From: Mycobacterium sp. E740
GTDB lineage: Bacteria; Actinomycetota; Actinomycetes; Mycobacteriales; Mycobacteriaceae
Length of the DNA stretch: 64,000 nucleotides
Direction of reading: 5' to 3'
NCBI RefSeq assembly: GCF_001672895.1
Contig: NZ_LZKP01000037.1
Coordinates: forward strand, 1 to 64,000
Part shown: piece by piece, positions 7,568 to 15,537 of the stretch
Numbering within the stretch: the first letter of the stretch is position 1
Layout: every line of letters starts with the position of its first letter
Made by a program: the position numbers and the translations under genes
Notes under the pieces: model-generated
Databases searched by the model: none
Seen by the model: only the letters and a program-made list of their open reading frames with translations
Told to the model about the DNA's origin: nothing

Positions 7568-8746
7568 GTGCCCGGCGGGATGAGTTTCGAGCTGACCGAG
7601 GACCAGGAGCTGATCCGCAAGTCCGTCCGCGAGTTGGCGAGCAAGTTCGACGACCACTACTGGATGGAAAAGGATCTCGCGCACGAGTTTCCGCAGGAGT
7701 TCTACGACGCGATCGCCAAGGGTGGCTGGCTGGGCATGACCATCCCCGAGCAGTACGGCGGTCATGGGCTCGGCATCACCGAGGCGACGCTGCTGCTGGA
7801 GGAGGTCTCGCGGTCGGGAGCCGCGATGAACGGTGCCAGCGCCATCCACCTGTCCATCTTCGGGATGCAACCCGTCGTCAAACACGGCTCCGATGAGCTC
7901 AAAGCCGCGACGCTGCCCCGCATCGTCGACGGCGACCTGCACGTCTGCTTCGGTGTCACCGAACCCGGTGCGGGACTGGATACTTCGCGCATCACCACGT
8001 TCGCCAAACGTGAGGGTGACAAGTACCGCGTCAACGGCCGCAAAGTCTGGATCTCCAAAGCGCTGGAGTCCGAGAAGATCCTGCTGCTGACTCGGACCAC
8101 GCCGTTCGACGAGGTCAGCAAGAAGACCGACGGCATGACGCTGTTCCTCACCGACCTCGACCGCGACCACGTCGACATCCGGCCGATCAAGAAGATGGGC
8201 CGCAACGCGGTGTCTTCCAACGAGGTGTTCATCGACGACCTCATGGTCCCGGTCGAGCACCGCGTCGGCGACGAAGGCAAAGGCTTCAAATACATTCTCG
8301 ACGGGCTGAACCCGGAGCGCATGCTGATCGCCGCCGAAGCATTGGGCATCGGCCGCGTGGCGTTGGAGAAGGCGGTCAAGTACGGCAACGAGCGGCACGT
8401 GTTCAACCGGCCCATCGGAATGAACCAGGGCCTCCAGTTCCCGCTCGCCGACTCGCTGGCTCGGCTTGACGCCGCCGAGTTGGTGCTGCGCAAGGCCACC
8501 TGGCTCTATGACAACGGCAAACCCTGTGGGCGGGAAGCCAATACCGCGAAATACCTGTGTGCGGACGCCGGCTTCGGTGCCGCCGACCGCGCCCTGCAGC
8601 TGCACGGCGGCATGGGGTATTCCGAGGAGTACCACGTCTCGCGGTACTTCCGCGAGTCCCGGTTGATGAAGATCGCGCCCGTGAGCCAGGAGATGATCCT
8701 GAACTTCCTGGGCGAGCACGTGCTGGGATTGCCTCGTAGTTACTGA
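7568..8746 (+). CDS. Acyl-CoA dehydrogenase (FadE)
   Basis: A 392-aa acyl-CoA dehydrogenase, full length. It shows GVTEPGAGLDTSRI and NGRKVWISKAL in the flavin/acyl domain, then ERHVFNRPIGMNQGLQFPLA and LQLHGGMGYSEEY in the C-terminal helical domain. The terminal loop reads APVSQEMILN rather than the common GTSEIQR form, as in FadE subgroups acting on branched or bulky acyl-CoAs. GTG 7568 is chosen because GAGGAG lies 6 nt upstream; ATG 7580 is the alternative. A SDR gene follows after 16 nt. It belongs to the 6161-13843 operon. Confidence 0.92.
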   Translation: MPGGMSFELTEDQELIRKSVRELASKFDDHYWMEKDLAHEFPQEFYDAIAKGGWLGMTIPEQYGGHGLGITEATLLLEEVSRSGAAMNGASAIHLSIFGMQPVVKHGSDELKAATLPRIVDGDLHVCFGVTEPGAGLDTSRITTFAKREGDKYRVNGRKVWISKALESEKILLLTRTTPFDEVSKKTDGMTLFLTDLDRDHVDIRPIKKMGRNAVSSNEVFIDDLMVPVEHRVGDEGKGFKYILDGLNPERMLIAAEALGIGRVALEKAVKYGNERHVFNRPIGMNQGLQFPLADSLARLDAAELVLRKATWLYDNGKPCGREANTAKYLCADAGFGAADRALQLHGGMGYSEEYHVSRYFRESRLMKIAPVSQEMILNFLGEHVLGLPRSY

Positions 8747-8762
8747 CGATGGAGAGCTGTTG

Positions 8763-9521
8763 ATGGTCAACTATTTCGACCTGTCCGGCCGGTCGGCATT
8801 GGTGACAGGCGCGGCCGGTGGCATCGGATCCGCCGTCGCACAAGCGCTCGCCGACGCCGGCGCCGCGGTGCTGGTCACCGATCTCGACAAGGACTCCGCC
8901 GCGGCTGTCGCCGAACGAATTTCGAGTGGCGGCGGCCGAGCGGAGGCCGCAGCGCTCGATGTGTCCGACCGCGAATCCGCCGACGCCGCTGCGATACAGG
9001 CCGCGGGGCTGGCCGGCGGAGCCCTGCACATCGTCGTCAACAACGCCGGTGTGACGAAGCCGGCGATGTTCGAGAAGACCAGCCAGGAATCGTTCCGGTT
9101 GCTGTTCGACATCCACGTCATGGGCGCCTTCAACGTCACCCAGGCAGCGCTTCCGCACATCCCGACCGACGGCACCGGCCGCATCGTCAACGTCACCTCG
9201 GCTGCGGGGCTCACGGGCACCTTGGGGCAGGTCAACTACTCCGCGGCCAAAGCGGGCATCATCGGGTTCACCAAATCGCTTGCCCGCGAACTGGCCACCA
9301 AGAGCATCACGGTCAACGCGCTGGCCCCGCTCGCCGCGACGCCGATGACCGAAACCATCCGCACGAACGAGAAATTCGCGGCCAACATGATGAACCGCAT
9401 ACCGATGAAGCGGTGGGCGGAACCGGCCGAGGTCGCGGGTGCGTTCGTGTTCATGGCATCGGACGCCGCCTCGTACGTCACCGGACAGGTGCTGCCGGTC
9501 GACGGCGGCATGGTGATGTGA
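8763..9521 (+). CDS. Short-chain dehydrogenase/reductase (FabG-like)
   Basis: A 252-aa classical SDR. The cofactor motif is TGAAGGIG (about 15-22), an acidic residue after beta2 (TDLDK) points to NAD(H), NNAG is present, and the catalytic Ser-Tyr-Lys appears as VTSAAG then YSAAKAG. It would oxidise a hydroxyacyl-CoA or steroid-type alcohol; in this operon the beta-hydroxyacyl-CoA step is the simplest reading. GGAG about 7 nt upstream supports ATG 8763 over the TTG just before it. Its stop overlaps the CoA-transferase start by 4 nt (GTGA). Confidence 0.9.
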   Translation: MVNYFDLSGRSALVTGAAGGIGSAVAQALADAGAAVLVTDLDKDSAAAVAERISSGGGRAEAAALDVSDRESADAAAIQAAGLAGGALHIVVNNAGVTKPAMFEKTSQESFRLLFDIHVMGAFNVTQAALPHIPTDGTGRIVNVTSAAGLTGTLGQVNYSAAKAGIIGFTKSLARELATKSITVNALAPLAATPMTETIRTNEKFAANMMNRIPMKRWAEPAEVAGAFVFMASDAASYVTGQVLPVDGGMVM

Positions 9522-10735
9522 GCGGCCCTGCGCCACTGGCCGGGATCACGGTCGTCGCGATGGAGCAGGCCGTTGCGGCGCCGATGTGCACCCGGGTGCT
9601 CGCGGACTTCGGCGCCCGCGTCATCAAGGTGGAAAATCCGAACGGCGGCGATTTCGCCCGCCACTACGACGACGTGGTGAACGGGCCCGGTGGGCTCGCC
9701 GCGCATTTCGTGTGGTGCAACCGCGGCAAGGAATCGGTGACGCTGAACACCAAGGCGCCCGAGGGGATGGAGCTGCTGCACCGCCTGCTCGATCGCGCTG
9801 ACGCGTTCGTGTCGAACCTCGCGCCGGGAGCCACCGCACGGTTGGGGCTGGCGCCGGCCGATCTTGCTGCGCGGCACCCGAACGTCATCCCGGTCGAGAT
9901 CGACGGTTATGGCCCCGGTGGGCCGATCTCACACAAGCGCGCGTATGACCTTCTGGTGCAGGCAGAGTCGGGTTCCTGCGCGGTCACAGGTTACCCCGGT
10001 ATGCCGGCCAAGCCGGGTCCGGCGATGGCCGACTTCACCACCGGCCTCTACGCGGCGATCTCGATTCTGGCGCTGCTGATCGGCCGTGGTCACGGCAACG
10101 CCGAGACGGCGCCCGCGGTGGCGTTGAGCCTGTTCGACGTGATGACCGATGTGATGGGCTATCAACTGACCTACACCCAGCACTCGGGGATCGACCAGGA
10201 GCCGCTCGGGGTCGGCTCTCCCGCGGTCGCTCCCTATGGTGCGTTCCCGACGCGTGACGGGCAGACGGTGGTGCTCGGCACGACCAACGACCGCGAATGG
10301 CAGCGGGTGGCTCGAGAGATCATCGACCGTCCCGACCTCGCCGAGGACGCTCGCTTCGCCACCAACCCCGGTCGCTGCGCACATCGTGAGGTTCTCGACG
10401 AGGCCATCGGAAACTGGTGTGCGCAGCACGATCTGGTGGAAATCCAGAAGATCGCCGACGACGCCGGGATCGGGAACTCTCGTTATAACGTCCCCAGCGA
10501 GGTGGTCACGCATCCGCAGTTGACCGCTCGGGATCGGTGGCGCACGGTCAACACACCCAGAGGTGATATCCGCGCCTTGCGGCCGCCGCCGGTGATCAGC
10601 GGCTACGAGCAGCCGATGGGTGCGATCCCGGGACTGGGCGAACACACCGACGCGGTACTGGGTGAATTGGGCTTGACCGCAGACGATCTGGCGAGGCTGC
10701 GCGCGGACGGGGTGATCGGACCGGCGTACTCATGA
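9518..10735 (+). CDS. CaiB/BaiF family (class III) CoA-transferase
   Basis: A 405-aa family III CoA-transferase that would move CoA between acids, activating a substrate for beta-oxidation without ATP. Recognisable features are VRVLADFGARVIKVENP-like N-terminal strand (RVLADFGARVIKVENP, about 26-41), GYGPGGPISHK (130-140) and MADFTTGLYAA, whose Asp172 matches the catalytic Asp of the family. The closest general type is alpha-methylacyl-CoA racemase/formyl-CoA transferase; racemase activity on branched acyl-CoA is a real alternative. The GTG start at 9518 overlaps the SDR stop, and its stop overlaps the enoyl-CoA hydratase start (ATGA). Confidence 0.9.
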   Translation: MSGPAPLAGITVVAMEQAVAAPMCTRVLADFGARVIKVENPNGGDFARHYDDVVNGPGGLAAHFVWCNRGKESVTLNTKAPEGMELLHRLLDRADAFVSNLAPGATARLGLAPADLAARHPNVIPVEIDGYGPGGPISHKRAYDLLVQAESGSCAVTGYPGMPAKPGPAMADFTTGLYAAISILALLIGRGHGNAETAPAVALSLFDVMTDVMGYQLTYTQHSGIDQEPLGVGSPAVAPYGAFPTRDGQTVVLGTTNDREWQRVAREIIDRPDLAEDARFATNPGRCAHREVLDEAIGNWCAQHDLVEIQKIADDAGIGNSRYNVPSEVVTHPQLTARDRWRTVNTPRGDIRALRPPPVISGYEQPMGAIPGLGEHTDAVLGELGLTADDLARLRADGVIGPAYS

Positions 10736-11538
10736 GCGACGACGTCCTGTTGAGCGCCGACCGCGACGGCGTTCGCACCCTGACCCTGAACCGGCCGGAG
10801 CGGAAGAATGCGATCGACGCCGAGCTGTGGGAAGCGCTGGCCGACTCACTGCGCGCCGCCGCCCGTGACACCGAGTTACGTGCGCTGGTCATCACCGGTG
10901 CGGGTGGGGCGTTCTGCTCGGGCGCAGACATCGGTACCGGAGAGCAGATCCATCCGCGGCACAAGCTGCGCAGGCTCACTGACGTCGCGCTGGCGCTGCA
11001 CGAGCTGGCCGTGCCCACGATCGCCAAGGTCACCGGGGTCGCCGTCGGCGCCGGCTGGAATCTGGCGCTCGGCTGCGACTTCGTCGTCGCAACGCCTGAA
11101 TCGCGGTTCTGCCAGATCTTCTCGAAGCGCGGGCTGTCGGTCGATCTGGGTGGATCGTGGCTGCTGCCGAAACTTGTGGGCCTGCAACAGGCCAAGCGGC
11201 TGGTGCTGCTGGCCGACATGATCGATGCCGAGGAAGCGCTGTCGCTGGGGCTGGTCACGTGGATCAAGAGCACCGACGAGATCGACTCGTTCGTCGCAGA
11301 TCTGGCATCGCGGCTGGCGGCCGGCCCGCCCTTCGCGCTCGCTCAGAGCAAGGCTCTGCTCAACGACGGCGCGAACTCGACATTGCGCGAGGCACTGGCC
11401 AACGAGGCCCGCGCGCAACCGGGTAACTTCGCCACCGCGGACGCGGCGGAAGCGTACGCGGCGTTCGCCGCGAAGCGCGACGCTGCTTTTACTGGTCGAT
11501 GGGCTCTGCAGGCCGGATCGGAGAAGGACAATGCGTGA
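10732..11538 (+). CDS. Enoyl-CoA hydratase/isomerase (crotonase family)
   Basis: A 268-aa crotonase-fold protein. ITGAGGAFCSGADIG forms the first oxyanion-hole strand and GAGWNLALGCDFVVA the second. The usual GxPGxGGxxRLP segment reads LSVDLGGSWLLPKLVG, with Asp rather than Glu at or near the first catalytic acid, so isomerase or another crotonase reaction is possible besides hydration. Start and stop overlap the neighbouring CoA-transferase (4 nt) and thiolase (8 nt) genes, consistent with one translationally coupled operon. Confidence 0.9.
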   Translation: MSDDVLLSADRDGVRTLTLNRPERKNAIDAELWEALADSLRAAARDTELRALVITGAGGAFCSGADIGTGEQIHPRHKLRRLTDVALALHELAVPTIAKVTGVAVGAGWNLALGCDFVVATPESRFCQIFSKRGLSVDLGGSWLLPKLVGLQQAKRLVLLADMIDAEEALSLGLVTWIKSTDEIDSFVADLASRLAAGPPFALAQSKALLNDGANSTLREALANEARAQPGNFATADAAEAYAAFAAKRDAAFTGRWALQAGSEKDNA

Positions 11539-12676
11539 GACAGTGATCGTCGAGGCGGTACGGACGCCGGTCGGTAAGCGCAACGGCGGCCTGTCGGAGA
11601 TGCACGCCGCTGACCTGTCGGCGGTCGTCCTCACCGCGCTCGTCGAGCGTGCCGGCATCGATCCCGAGATCGTCGACGACGTGGTGTGGGGCTGCGTTTC
11701 GCAGGTCGGCGACCAGTCGAGCAACATCGGCCGCTACGCGGTGCTCGCCGCGGGTTGGCCGGAGACCATTCCGGGCACCACGGTCAACCGTGCGTGTGGG
11801 TCGAGTCAGCAAGCCTTGGACTTCGCCGTACACGCGGTGATGTCGGGGCAGCAGGACGTCGTCGTCGCCGGCGGCGTCGAGGTGATGAGCCGAGTTCCGC
11901 TCGGCTCCGCTAGAGCCACCGGGATGCCGTACGGCCCGAGAGTGCTTGACCGCTACGGAGATTTCTCGTTCAACCAAGGCATCTCGGCAGAACTGATCGC
12001 CCAGAAGTGGGGCTTCTCGCGGACCCGGCTCGACGAGTATTCGGTGCGCTCGCACGAACTCGCCGCAGCGGCACAGGACAGTGGCGCGTTCGAGACGCAG
12101 ATCATGCCGGTGTTCACCGAAGGTGAGCCTGTCGTCGCCGACGAAGGGGTGCGGCGGGGGAGCACCGTCGAGAAGCTGGCGGGTCTCAAACCCGCCTTCA
12201 AGGACGACGGCGTCATCCATGCGGGCAACTCGTCCCAGATCTCCGATGGCGCGGCTGCGTTGTTGGTGATGACCGCTGAGAACGCGGTCGCGCTGGGCCT
12301 GCGGCCGATTGCCCGCTACCGCGCGGGCGCGGTGACCGGTGCCGACCCCGTCTTGATGCTGACCGGACCGATTCCGGCCACGGAGAAGGTGCTGCGCAAG
12401 GCCGGAGTGGCCCTCGACGAGGTCGGAGTGTTCGAGGTCAACGAGGCGTTCGCCCCCGTGCCGCTGGCCTGGCTCGCCGAGACGGGGGCCGACGAGGCCA
12501 AGCTGAACCCGCTCGGCGGGGCGATCGCACTCGGGCACCCGCTCGGGGCGTCCGGCGCCGTCCTGATGACACGAATGCTGAACCACATGCGCGACAACGG
12601 AATCCGATTCGGTCTGCAGACCATGTGCGAGGGTGGCGGAACCGCAAATGCGACGTTGGTAGAACTCATCGCCTGA
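11531..12676 (+). CDS. Acetyl-CoA C-acyltransferase (thiolase)
   Basis: A 381-aa degradative-type thiolase that would cleave 3-ketoacyl-CoA. The nucleophilic Cys89 is in VNRACGSSQQALDFA, the motif GGVEVMSRVP follows, NEAFA is present, the catalytic His336 is in ALGHPLGASGA and the second Cys366 in TMCEGGGTANA. All catalytic residues are intact. The ATG at 11531 overlaps the hydratase stop by 8 nt; an open frame extends further upstream but is antisense-free overlap with the hydratase and lacks thiolase similarity. It closes the beta-oxidation cycle encoded by this operon. Confidence 0.95.
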   Translation: MRETVIVEAVRTPVGKRNGGLSEMHAADLSAVVLTALVERAGIDPEIVDDVVWGCVSQVGDQSSNIGRYAVLAAGWPETIPGTTVNRACGSSQQALDFAVHAVMSGQQDVVVAGGVEVMSRVPLGSARATGMPYGPRVLDRYGDFSFNQGISAELIAQKWGFSRTRLDEYSVRSHELAAAAQDSGAFETQIMPVFTEGEPVVADEGVRRGSTVEKLAGLKPAFKDDGVIHAGNSSQISDGAAALLVMTAENAVALGLRPIARYRAGAVTGADPVLMLTGPIPATEKVLRKAGVALDEVGVFEVNEAFAPVPLAWLAETGADEAKLNPLGGAIALGHPLGASGAVLMTRMLNHMRDNGIRFGLQTMCEGGGTANATLVELIA

Positions 12677-12694
12677 AGCCACGAGAGGACCGGC

Positions 12695-13843
12695 GTGCAA
12701 AGAGATCTGTTCACCGAAGACCACGAGGCGTTTCGGGAACTGGCCCGTGACTTCGTCGAAAAGGAGGTGGTCCCGCACTATCCCGAGTGGGAGAAGCGCG
12801 GACGCATGCCTCGGGAAGTGTTCAAGCAGATGGGGTCGCTGGGCATGCTTGGGATGCCCATCCCGGAAGAGTTCGGGGGAGGCGGCACCCCGGACTACCG
12901 CTACAACGTCGTGCTGCAGGAGGAAGCGGCGCGCGCCCTGGTCACGCTGTCAACTGTGCGCACCCAGCTCGAGGTGATTCTTCCGTACTTCCTGCACTAC
13001 GCAAACGAAGAGCAGCGCCAGCGGTGGTTCCCTGGGCTGGCATCCGGTGAGCTGCTGACCGCGGTCGCGATGACCGAGCCGGGCACCGGATCCGACCTCG
13101 CGGGCATGCGCACCACCGCTGTGCGCGACGGAGAAAATTGGATTCTCAACGGCGCCAAGACATTCATCACCGGAGGCATGCAGGCCGACCTGGTGATCGT
13201 GGTCGCCCGCACGTCGACCGACCCGGACAACCGGCGTAAGGGGTTGACCCTGTTCGTCGTCGAGGACGGCATGCCTGGTTTCACCCGGGGCCGCGAACTG
13301 GAGAAGATGGGCTGCAAGGTTCAGGACACCGCCGAGTTGTCGTTCGTCGACGTCCGGGTGCCATCAGCCAACGTGCTGGGGCAGGAGGGCGAAGCGTTCG
13401 GATACCTCGGCCACAACCTGCCTCAGGAGCGGCTCACCGTCGCCGTGGGATCAGTCGCGCAGGCCCGCTCGGCGATCGCCGCGGCAATCGAGTACACCAA
13501 GAGCCGCAAGGCATTCGGCACGCCGGTGGCGTCGTTCCAGAACACGAAGTTCGAGTTGGCGGCGTGCTCGACCGAGGTCGAGGCCGCCCAGGCGATGCTG
13601 GACCGGGCGGTGAGCCTGCATGTCGGCGGCGACTTGTCGGCGCCCGATGCGGCCCGGGTGAAACTGTTCTGCACAGAGATGCAGCAACGGGTCGTCGACC
13701 GCTGCCTGCAGTTGTTCGGTGGCTACGGCTACATGATGGAGTATCCGATCGCGCGCCTGTACACCGATGCGCGAGTGGCCCGCATCTACGCCGGAACCAG
13801 CGAGGTGATGAAGGTGATCATCGCCAAGTCGCTCGGCCTGTAG
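12695..13843 (+). CDS. Acyl-CoA dehydrogenase (FadE)
   Basis: A 382-aa acyl-CoA dehydrogenase with all three domains: AMTEPGTGSDLAGM and NGAKTFITGGMQADL in the middle domain, SRKAFGTPVASFQNTKF and LFGGYGYMMEYPIARLYTD in the C-terminal domain, and YAGTSEVMKVIIAK at the end. It resembles isovaleryl/long-chain type enzymes more than the other FadEs here. GTG 12695 follows the thiolase stop by 18 nt, with GAGAGGA about 7 nt upstream. Last gene of the 6161-13843 operon; it ends 8 nt before the stop of the convergent SDR gene. Confidence 0.93.
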   Translation: MQRDLFTEDHEAFRELARDFVEKEVVPHYPEWEKRGRMPREVFKQMGSLGMLGMPIPEEFGGGGTPDYRYNVVLQEEAARALVTLSTVRTQLEVILPYFLHYANEEQRQRWFPGLASGELLTAVAMTEPGTGSDLAGMRTTAVRDGENWILNGAKTFITGGMQADLVIVVARTSTDPDNRRKGLTLFVVEDGMPGFTRGRELEKMGCKVQDTAELSFVDVRVPSANVLGQEGEAFGYLGHNLPQERLTVAVGSVAQARSAIAAAIEYTKSRKAFGTPVASFQNTKFELAACSTEVEAAQAMLDRAVSLHVGGDLSAPDAARVKLFCTEMQQRVVDRCLQLFGGYGYMMEYPIARLYTDARVARIYAGTSEVMKVIIAKSLGL

Positions 13844-13850
13844 TTGCCGA

Positions 13851-14690
13851 TTACTTCAGCATGCTGCCGGCGTCGACGGTGACGGGAAGGCCGGTGATAT
13901 AACGCGATTCGTCGGAGGCGAGGAAGAGCACGGCGTTGCTGATGTCGATCGGTTCCACCCATCCGACGGGCAGCACATGCATGAACTGCGCTGCGACGGC
14001 CAGGTCGTCGGGACCCGGGTTCTCCAGGTCGGGACGGAACAGCTTCATCGTGCCCTCGTTCATGAACAGTGGCGTGTTCACGTTGGTCGGGCAGACGGCG
14101 TTGACCCGGATCGAGTGCTGACCCAGCTCGACCGCGAACGTCCGCATCAGCCCGATGACCCCGTGCTTGGCGGCGATGTAGTGACCCGTGTGCGGATAGG
14201 GCTTGAGGCCGCCAACCGAACTCGTGAGGATGATCGACCCGCCGTGTCCGCCGGAGAGCAGGTGTGGCACAGCGGCTTTGACCGTCTTCCAGACACCGGA
14301 GAGATTGACGTCGATCATGTCGCGCCAATCGTCCTCACTGGTCTTGTCGAGCGTCGCCCCGCCGTTTCCGATACCGGCATTCGCGACGATCACGTCCAGC
14401 CGACCCAGCTGTTCGACACCGCTGTCGACCACTGCTTTCAGCGCGTCATAGTCGCGTACGTCGACTTCGGCTGTGACGATGCGGCGATTGAGGTTCTTGA
14501 CCAGATCGGCGGTCTCGGCGAGGTCGTCGGGCGTCGCCGCCGGGATGTCGGTCTGACTGCTGATGCGCCTGCACACATCGACAGCGATGATGTCGGCGCC
14601 CTCCTCGGCCAGGCGCACGGCATGGCTGCGGCCCTGTCCGCGCGCCGCACCGGTCACGAACGCGACCTTGCCCTCGACTCGTCCACCCAT
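13851..14690 (-). CDS. Mycofactocin-coupled SDR family oxidoreductase
   Basis: A 279-aa SDR whose glycine motif VTGAARGQGRSHAVRLAEEG and downstream ADIIAVDVC are the hallmark of the mycofactocin-coupled SDR family, which holds NAD tightly and passes electrons to mycofactocin. NANAGI-type VANAGIGNGG, Ser in TSSVGG and the pair Tyr-x3-Lys in YIAAKHG complete the active site. ATG 14690 is preferred over the longer frame because AGGTGG precedes it and the conserved domain starts there. The 16-bp repeat at 14748 lies 58 nt upstream. It probably oxidises the alcohol made by the neighbouring P450 (inference). Confidence 0.9.
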   Translation of the reverse strand: MGGRVEGKVAFVTGAARGQGRSHAVRLAEEGADIIAVDVCRRISSQTDIPAATPDDLAETADLVKNLNRRIVTAEVDVRDYDALKAVVDSGVEQLGRLDVIVANAGIGNGGATLDKTSEDDWRDMIDVNLSGVWKTVKAAVPHLLSGGHGGSIILTSSVGGLKPYPHTGHYIAAKHGVIGLMRTFAVELGQHSIRVNAVCPTNVNTPLFMNEGTMKLFRPDLENPGPDDLAVAAQFMHVLPVGWVEPIDISNAVLFLASDESRYITGLPVTVDAGSMLK

Positions 14691-14747
14691 GTGCCCACCT
14701 CGATTCTCCGGCCGCCCATCGGACGTACCTGTCAAAGACAAAAAAAG

Positions 14748-14763
14748 TTGGTCGATCGATCAG
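14748..14763. promoter_or_regulatory. 16-bp operator candidate, copy A
   Basis: ttggtcgatcgatcag lies between the TetR gene and the SDR it precedes. The identical 16-mer recurs at 15496, on the other side of the TetR gene. The core tggtcgatcgatca is a near-palindrome. Likely binding site of the TetR regulator at 14814. Confidence 0.65.
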
Positions 14764-14813
14764 GAGCGTGGCATTGATCGACTCCGCTGTCAATAGCGGT
14801 TCCGCGTCTGCGC

Positions 14814-15425
14814 CTAACCCCGGGCCGGCGGCGTCGGCGACCGCAGCGGGTCGGCCAGGAATTTCAGCAGGTTGCCCATGAACGTGCGCAACTCGTCGTG
14901 GCCGAGAGTGACGCCGACCGCGCTCTCGTTACACAGGCTGCGGGCGATCTGGGCGATCAGCATCGAGACTGCCACCGGAGGGAATTCGTCGAGGTCGACG
15001 CCGTTGGCGCGCAAGGCAACCGTGACCGCCGCGGTCTCGATGTCGCGCACCCGCTCCGCATAGGCCTTGAGTTCGGCGCGAATCGCCTTGCGGTGATTGG
15101 CCAGCGCCATGAACTCGGTGTTGAGCGCCGTCGCGCGCAGATCGCTGTTGATCCGCCACAGCGTCTGCAGCGGGTCGTCGTCGGTCAGCGCGCTACGCAT
15201 GTTGTCCAGGGACACTTCGGCGCCGGCGCGCAGCACCTCGACGAACAGGTCGTCCATCGTGGGGAAGTAGTAGTAGACCAGCGCCTGTCGCACACCGGCT
15301 TCGGCGGCCACTCGCCGCGACGTGGCGGCGGCGTAGCCCTCGTCGCGCATGACCTTGGCGGTCGCGTCGATCAAGCGCTGGCGCGCACCGGTTTCGGACG
15401 TCGTCGCCTTCCGGGAGGCCGGCAT
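14814..15425 (-). CDS. TetR-family transcriptional regulator
   Basis: A 203-aa TetR-family repressor. The N-terminal helix-turn-helix spans about 15-62, with TSRRVAAEAGVRQALVYYYF as the recognition segment; the C-terminal ligand domain is divergent. It lies between a mycofactocin-type SDR (same strand) and a divergent P450, and the same 16-bp sequence is found in both flanking promoters, so it most likely controls both and possibly itself. The ligand is presumably a P450 substrate or product. Frame start at ATG 15425 gives the expected length before the DNA-binding domain. Confidence 0.9.
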   Translation of the reverse strand: MPASRKATTSETGARQRLIDATAKVMRDEGYAAATSRRVAAEAGVRQALVYYYFPTMDDLFVEVLRAGAEVSLDNMRSALTDDDPLQTLWRINSDLRATALNTEFMALANHRKAIRAELKAYAERVRDIETAAVTVALRANGVDLDEFPPVAVSMLIAQIARSLCNESAVGVTLGHDELRTFMGNLLKFLADPLRSPTPPARG

Positions 15426-15495
15426 TCAGCGCGCTCCCGCTCGACTGCTTGACCGTCCGTCGCGTTCCGTGCTAAGCATGGCGCATCTTAACAGT

Positions 15496-15511
15496 TTGGT
15501 CGATCGATCAG
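15496..15511. promoter_or_regulatory. 16-bp operator candidate, copy B
   Basis: Exact repeat of the 16-mer at 14748, in the 112-nt divergent region between the TetR gene and the P450 at 15538. It is 26 nt upstream of the P450 start, a position suited to repression. Confidence 0.65.
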
Positions 15512-15537
15512 ATGATGATGACCGGAAGGACGATGGC

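Noticed and set aside
6104-8770. An 888-codon open frame on the minus strand
   Set aside because: It is antisense to the amidohydrolase and FadE genes, has no family motifs and is of the kind produced by GC-rich third codon positions. The 768-codon frame at 55765-58071 on the plus strand was rejected on the same grounds.
11225-11530. Longer start for the thiolase
   Set aside because: The upstream extension lies within the enoyl-CoA hydratase gene and has no thiolase similarity; the ATG at 11531 matches family N-termini.
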